A stretch of DNA of 64,000 bases from Alistipes sp. (lineage in GTDB: Bacteria; Bacteroidota; Bacteroidia; Bacteroidales; Rikenellaceae). This document shows, one piece after another, positions 60,094 through 64,000 of this stretch. Position numbers and translations under genes: made by a program. Numbering within the stretch: position 1 is the stretch's first letter; each line of letters begins with the position of its first letter. Where the stretch lies: contig JAFULF010000025.1 of the NCBI GenBank assembly GCA_017483225.1, positions 1 to 64,000 of the forward strand, given 5' to 3'. The notes under the pieces are model-generated. The model saw only the letters and a program-made list of their open reading frames with translations, searched no databases and was not told the origin of the DNA.

Positions 60094-60768
60094 CTACCTC
60101 ATCGAGTTCATTCGGATACTCGCTTTCACGAGTGCGAGGGCTCTCACACGGCTCAACTCGACATCCTTGTCGGCGTGGTGCGGGTTTTGGCTTACAAGTC
60201 GTATATATCCCTCACGGTCAGACTTCTGGATGTATTTTACCGTCACATACTCCTCGTCGTCGATATCTATCGAGAGCAGGTACATATCGCCCCAGAAGAT
60301 GTCGTTCACGTCGTGCAACTGCTTGTAGAGCACGATGTCGCCACTTTTTAGCAGTGGGTACATCGAGTCGCCCACAACATACACCGCACCGTCGCACTTA
60401 GGCAGATTTGGGATGTGTATATAATTTACGGGCGTAATCTCCTCATTGTTAGTGAATAACGGCACCAGACCCGCCGTGCCCTCAATCGAGTAGAGCGGCA
60501 CGCTCTGCAATGGTAGCGAGTTGTCGCTACGCAGACGGAAGGCGTTCGTAAGATTAGGCTCGGCATTGAACATCTTGCCCCGACCGTCGTCTATCCATTC
60601 GGGGTTGACGTTAAATTCTTGAACAAGAATGTTTCTGTTGCGGCTCGAAAGTCCCGCACGCCCCGTCTCAATCATCGAGAGGGCCGTCTTGCCAACTCCA
60701 AGTCGTTGTGCGAGTTGCTCTTGTGTCAAACCCAACGCCTTGCGGATAAGTTTTACTCTGCTGTCCAT
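60094..60768 (-). CDS. Phage-type repressor (XRE helix-turn-helix plus S24 peptidase)
   Basis: The 224-residue protein has an N-terminal XRE domain (LIRKALGLTQEQLAQRLGVGKTALSMIETGRAG). The C-terminal S24/LexA-like domain has the Ser in VGDSMYPLLKSGD and the Lys in EYVTVKYIQ. This is the layout of temperate-phage CI-type repressors that cleave themselves after DNA damage. An inverted repeat likely to be its operator lies just upstream, between it and a divergent small ORF; a terminase gene is 0.8 kb further on. Confidence 0.9.
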   Translation of the reverse strand: MDSRVKLIRKALGLTQEQLAQRLGVGKTALSMIETGRAGLSSRNRNILVQEFNVNPEWIDDGRGKMFNAEPNLTNAFRLRSDNSLPLQSVPLYSIEGTAGLVPLFTNNEEITPVNYIHIPNLPKCDGAVYVVGDSMYPLLKSGDIVLYKQLHDVNDIFWGDMYLLSIDIDDEEYVTVKYIQKSDREGYIRLVSQNPHHADKDVELSRVRALALVKASIRMNSMR

Positions 60769-60793
60769 AAAAAATCATTATATTTTATTATAC

Positions 60794-60829
60794 AAAAATT
60801 GAATAAATAGAGTACCAAATTCAATTTTT
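60794..60829. promoter_or_regulatory. Putative operator of the S24 repressor
   Basis: AAAAATTGAAT (60794-60804) and its exact complement ATTCAATTTTT (60819-60829) are separated by 14 bp. A third half-site, ATTCAATAA, lies at 60892-60900 just before the divergent ORF. Confidence 0.65.
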
Positions 60830-60834
60830 GGATA

Positions 60835-60842
60835 TATCTTTG
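60835..60842 (+). promoter_or_regulatory. -7 box of the divergent small ORF
   Basis: TATCTTTG, immediately right of the inverted repeat, so a bound repressor would block it. Confidence 0.6.
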
Positions 60843-60903
60843 CACTGCAAAGTTAAACTATTTAATTCGAAAATACAAATAAATCTATAAAATTCAATAA
60901 TTT

Positions 60904-61194
60904 ATGTACGCTATTTCAAGAGAAACTTATGCAGACCTTGCCCGACAGATATGTGAGGGGCTCTCGAACCCCTACTATTTCAACGGTGAGGTAAGCAGTG
61001 ATGACGGGGTTGCGGAGCACCGTCTGCTGGCGACACTTATTATATATAGACGGCAAGTTGAGCCGCTGGGGCAGGAGTTCGACACCATCACCGACATCAT
61101 CCCTGTGTGGTGGGAGTGTCACACCATCACTGATGGTGGGGAGGTGGAGAATGATTTTGACTTTCGTCTGTTCAAAAACCATTTTAAGGGGTGA
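60904..61194 (+). CDS. Small hypothetical protein whose 3' end lies in a repeat
   Basis: The 96-residue acidic product (MYAISRETYADLARQICEGL...) has no recognised domain; the middle has IPVWWECHTITDGGEVENDF. It is transcribed divergently from the phage repressor and likely controlled by it. The last codons, encoding KNHFKG, and the TGA stop are the left arm of repeat A10, so the original C-terminus was replaced by the insertion or the gene was extended into it. Confidence 0.65.
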   Translation: MYAISRETYADLARQICEGLSNPYYFNGEVSSDDGVAEHRLLATLIIYRRQVEPLGQEFDTITDIIPVWWECHTITDGGEVENDFDFRLFKNHFKG

Positions 61195-61298
61195 TTTGCT
61201 TCCGCTACCTCATTCTCAACAATGGGCAGTACGCCAAGTACAGCCCATCGCTTCGAATATCGTCGAGCGTTGCAACTTATCACTTAAAAATGATTTTT
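61174..61298 (+). repeat. Family A structured repeat, copy A10 (subtype II)
   Basis: Arms AAAAACCATTTTAAG and CTTAAAAATGATTTTT (61283-61298). The internal hairpin is as in A2. It overlaps the 3' end of the small ORF. Confidence 0.9.
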
Positions 61299-61314
61299 AG
61301 GTTGTGCAGGTGGG

Positions 61315-61432
61315 AAATTAGGGATTTTAATGAGATTGGGGAGTTTAAGGGATGCCAAGATTACTGCCCTTAAATTCCCTAAATTCCTTAAACTCCCTTC
61401 GTACTCGACCTTACTTGACCTTACGTTGCGCA
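61315..61432 (+). repeat. D- and C-type arrays, near copy of 46722-46842
   Basis: ATTTTAATGAGATTGGGGAG, TTTAAGGGATGCCAAGATTA, then CCCTTAAATTCCCTAAATTC and CTTAAACTCCC, then C units TACTCGACCT and TACTTGACCT, ending GTTGCGC. 61433-61589 is the terminase leader and holds no repeat I can see. Confidence 0.8.
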
Positions 61433-61589
61433 CCCCTTCCCGCAGTGCCATCTCTTCCGGAGCGATACCTCCGCACTGCGTAGAACCCGGTCGCCTGTAT
61501 CGAGGCAGCGGTTCTTTTTTTGATTTCTGTGGCTTTGTCATAGCCCTGACTATAAGAGAGTTTTGTCTTACAAATAAATTTATGAAAAG

Positions 61590-63020
61590 ATGAGTGAAAA
61601 AGTAAATGAAGTTACGCCGACCTTCGAGGAGTTTGCCCTCACGGTCTATCCTTTTCTGGATATAAGGCCCTTTCACGCAACCTACTACCGTCTGCTTCAA
61701 GCCTTTGCCGAGGGGCGTGTGCGCCGTCTTATAATCACGATGCCGCCCCAGCACGGCAAGAGTGTGGGCGCTACGACCCTCCTGCCGGCATATATGCTGG
61801 GCCTCGACCCCGATATGCGTATCGCCATAGCCTCCTACTCGGCCTCGCTCGCCTCACGTTTCAATCGTCGTGTGCAGCGCATCCTCGAAGGCGACGAGTA
61901 CGCCTCGCTCTTCCCGCAGACCACCATAAAGCGGGGCTCCAAGCCTCCGACGGTGGTGCGTACCTCCGACGAGGTGGAGGTTGTGGGGCGCAATGGTGTG
62001 CTGATGTCGGTGGGGCGTGAGGGGTCGCTGACGGGCAACCGTGTCGATTGCTTCATTCTCGACGACCTCTATAAGGATGCTGCCGAGGCGAACTCGCCCA
62101 TCGTGCGTGAGAACTGCTGGGAGTGGTACACCTCCGTCGTGCGGACACGTATGCACAACGCCTCCCGGGAAATCATCGTCTTCACACGCTGGCACGAGCA
62201 GGACCTTATAGGCACCATATCGCAGTTGGAGCCTGTGGTGGAGTTGCGGCAATGGCGAGATTTAGAACATATCACGCCCGATACGTGGGTGTCGCTCAAC
62301 TTCGAGGCGTTGAAGACCACTCCCGCCACCGAGATAGACCCGAGAGGCGAGGGCGAGCCTCTCTGGGGCGAGCAGCACTCGGCGGAGCTGCTCCTTGCCA
62401 AGCGCCGCCTTGACCCTCTGCGCTTCGAGTGTATGTATCAGGGGCGACCATCCGTCAGGGAGGGGCTTCTCTATGGCGACAACTTCGTGGAATACACAGA
62501 GTTGCCACGTGATATCGTGCGGCGTGGCAACTATACCGACACCGCCGATATGGGCGACGACTACCTCTGCTCGATATGCTATGCCGTCGATGCCGATGGG
62601 GTTATTTACCTGCTCGATGTCATCTATTCACGTGAGCCTATGGAGGTCACCGAGGCCCTTGTGAGCGATATGCTTCTGCGCACGCAGACACGCTTTGCGC
62701 TGGTTGAGAGTAACAATGGAGGTCGAGGCTTTGCACGTGTTTTACAACAGCGGGCACCTGCCGTGCGCATCGAGTGGTTCCATCAGTCGGCAGATAAGGA
62801 GGCCCGCATTTTGAGCAACTCCTCGACGGTGCTCCACACCATCCGCTTTCCGCAGGGGTGGCGTGAGCGGTGGCGTGAGCTCTACGCCCACCTGACCACC
62901 TATCGTCGCAAATTTGCCTCCAATCGCTGGCACGATGCCGCCGACGTTCTTACCGGTATTGTCGAGAAGGAGGTGTTTGCGGGGAAGGAGGGGGTTAGGG
63001 CGATACACTTTCTCCGATAA
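61590..63020 (+). CDS. terL: Phage terminase large subunit
   Basis: The 476-residue motor protein has Walker A MPPQHGKSVGATTLLPAYML, Walker B CFILDDLYKDAAEA, and the C-terminal RNase H-like nuclease with DTADMGDDYLCSICYAVDADG and late Asp in HDAADVLTGIVEKE. Length and motifs are intact. It should package phage DNA, but no small terminase, portal, protease or capsid gene follows, so it is an orphan from a decayed prophage. Its stop codon overlaps repeat A11. Confidence 0.9.
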   Translation: MSEKVNEVTPTFEEFALTVYPFLDIRPFHATYYRLLQAFAEGRVRRLIITMPPQHGKSVGATTLLPAYMLGLDPDMRIAIASYSASLASRFNRRVQRILEGDEYASLFPQTTIKRGSKPPTVVRTSDEVEVVGRNGVLMSVGREGSLTGNRVDCFILDDLYKDAAEANSPIVRENCWEWYTSVVRTRMHNASREIIVFTRWHEQDLIGTISQLEPVVELRQWRDLEHITPDTWVSLNFEALKTTPATEIDPRGEGEPLWGEQHSAELLLAKRRLDPLRFECMYQGRPSVREGLLYGDNFVEYTELPRDIVRRGNYTDTADMGDDYLCSICYAVDADGVIYLLDVIYSREPMEVTEALVSDMLLRTQTRFALVESNNGGRGFARVLQQRAPAVRIEWFHQSADKEARILSNSSTVLHTIRFPQGWRERWRELYAHLTTYRRKFASNRWHDAADVLTGIVEKEVFAGKEGVRAIHFLR

Positions 63021-63142
63021 AAATCATTTTAAGGGGCATTTACTGCCGCTAACGGCTTCCTCGTCAATGGGCAGTACACCGAGTACAGCCCATCGCCTCG
63101 TCATCTGCCGAGCGTTGTAACTGCCTCCTTAAAATGATTTTT
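63019..63142 (+). repeat. Family A structured repeat, copy A11 (subtype III)
   Basis: Starts on the second base of the terminase TAA stop and ends CTTAAAATGATTTTT at 63128-63142. Interior matches A3, with GTAC-ACCGA-GTAC at the tip. Confidence 0.9.
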
Positions 63143-63164
63143 GGGTTGTGCGGTAAAATGGGTC

Positions 63165-63385
63165 GGGCGCAAGGATTTAATGGCTATTAAGGGAGTTAAG
63201 GGATATTAAGGGTTGTTAATGTTGCGCCGAGAGATTGTGGATTCTTACGACCGGCCCACAAACCGCTTGCGTTTACCTTAATAACCTTTAGTCACCTTTA
63301 ACAACCTTTGCCGTTGCGCAAAAGTCGTTGCGCCAAAGCAGCCATCGTTTGCGTTCCTTGAACTCCCTTTGCGCTTGACCTTCTG
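63165..63385 (+). repeat. Family B repeat followed by a C-type remnant
   Basis: GGGCGCAAGG, TTAAGGG array, TTGCGCCGAGAGATTGTGG, TTCTTACGACC core, CCTTTAA arm to CCGTTGCGC at 63320. After that, GTTGCGCC and TTTGCGCTTGACCTT (63369-63383) form the C remnant, directly against the tsaD stop codon. Confidence 0.82.
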
Positions 63386-64000
63386 CTACACCAAATCCTC
63401 GTAGCGGGCGATAGGGGCGACGTCGAGGCTCGACAGCTCACCTCGCAGGTAGCGGTAGTAGCCTGCCACGGCAATCATCGCCGCATTGTCGGTCGTGAAG
63501 CGCAGCTCCGGCAGGAAGGTGCGCCAGCCTCGTTTGGCACCCTCACGCTCGATGCGCTCTCGTAGGGCTGAGTTGGCCGATACGCCGCCTCCGAGGGCTA
63601 TATCCTTGATACCGTGTTCTTTGGCGGCACGGATAAGTTTGTCCACGAGAATATCTACCACCGTATGTAGCAGCGAGGCGCAAAGGTCGGCACGGTGCTC
63701 CTCAATGAAGTTCGGATTCTCTGCCACGTGGTCACGCAGCGTATAGAGGAACGAGGTCTTCAACCCCGAGAATGAGTAGTCGAAGCCGGCGATGCGTGGC
63801 TTGGCGAAGCGGAACGCCTCACGGTTGCCCTCCTTTGCCAGGCGGTCGATGACAGGACCGCCGGGGTAGGGCAGGCCCATAACCTTGGCGCACTTATCCA
63901 GCGCCTCGCCCGCAGCATCGTCTATCGTGGTGCCGATAATCTCCATCCGCTCCGGCGCATCCACCTTTACAACCTGTGTGTGTCCGCCGCTTACCAGCAG
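63386..64000 (-). CDS. tsaD: tRNA N6-adenosine threonylcarbamoyltransferase, 3' part
   Basis: The gene continues past the right edge; about 204 C-terminal codons are visible. The sequence enters at LLVSGGHTQVVKVDAPERME, the conserved central region, then TTIDDAAGEALDKCAKVMGL, YPGGPVIDRLA, ALGGGVSANSALR and DNAAMIAVAGYYRYLRGE. The enzyme makes t6A37 in tRNAs reading ANN codons, with TsaB and TsaE. The stop codon abuts a C-type repeat remnant. Confidence 0.95.
   Translation of the reverse strand: MLVSGGHTQVVKVDAPERMEIIGTTIDDAAGEALDKCAKVMGLPYPGGPVIDRLAKEGNREAFRFAKPRIAGFDYSFSGLKTSFLYTLRDHVAENPNFIEEHRADLCASLLHTVVDILVDKLIRAAKEHGIKDIALGGGVSANSALRERIEREGAKRGWRTFLPELRFTTDNAAMIAVAGYYRYLRGELSSLDVAPIARYEDLV

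Noticed and set aside
61191..61373. Plus-strand frames in repeats (also 23030-23212, 52516-52707) with RCNSSLK-like ends
   Set aside because: They are translations of family A subtype II copies.
1326..63385. Regular repeats as a CRISPR array
   Set aside because: Units are 10 bp or 125 bp, there are no uniform spacers and no cas genes.

Overview
The window is a chromosomal segment of a GC-rich member of the Bacteroidales, most likely Alistipes or a near relative in the Rikenellaceae. The phylum call rests on repeated promoter -7 boxes of the form TAnnTTTG, a lipoprotein Omp85 protein (TamL type), an LpxC-FabZ fusion, the Bacteroidetes form of RNA polymerase omega, a long Ala/Glu tail on ribosomal protein S16, and DUF3078, DUF4924 and DUF5689 proteins. 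The genus is inferred from base composition and gene content and was not tested.

Layout. 1-2650: a lipocalin-like lipoprotein, an outer-membrane protein, a repeat cluster and an alpha/beta hydrolase. 2.7-10.5 kb: tamL-dxs, a ZIP metal transporter, rpsP-rimM, a DUF5689 lipoprotein, rpsT and tRNA-Glu. 10.6-17.5 kb: a seven-gene minus-strand run, bamD-rpoZ-coaBC-recN followed by a BtuF/FecCD/BtuD-type uptake system. 17.8-21.1 kb: two S1/P1-nuclease paralogues (one with a ruined active site), dtd, a pseudouridine synthase and cytidine deaminase. 21.2-25.8 kb: a radical SAM protein, a YitT protein, a repeat cluster, an ECF-like sigma factor with a 42-codon gene behind it, and nfo. 25.9-35.2 kb: DUF3078 protein, S41 protease, dnaX, tyrS, folB, a sodium symporter and class II aldolase. 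35.3-46.4 kb: an AraC regulator, mnmA, a thioesterase, an MsbA-type exporter, a DHH phosphoesterase, nth, a glycosyltransferase, a UvrD/PcrA helicase, a DUF4924 protein and rpmH. 46.4-55.3 kb: a large repeat cluster, lpxA and lpxC-fabZ, a BACON/leucine-rich-repeat lipoprotein, a TonB-like protein, phospholipase A and a cation/proton antiporter. 55.3-64 kb: more repeats, korAB, a prophage remnant (S24 repressor, operator, small ORF, lone terminase) and the 3' part of tsaD.

The main unexplained signal is a set of interspersed intergenic elements. Family A is a roughly 125-bp element with 15-17 bp terminal inverted repeats and an internal stem-loop; its copies keep base pairing by compensatory changes. 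Five of eleven copies begin inside the TAA stop codon of the upstream gene, a sixth supplies the stop codon of a small ORF, and one abuts a start codon. Families B, C and D are arrays of about 10-bp units (TTAAGGG-, CTTGACCTTA- and CTAAATTCC-like) framed by GCGCAA/TTGCGC stems. They follow A in a recurrent order, A then B or D then C. I know of no description of these elements, but I could not search.

Other points of note are an A10 slippery run in dnaX that would give a short gamma subunit, two genes that look leaderless, a TTG-initiated S41 protease, and a decayed tandem duplication of the folB 3' end.
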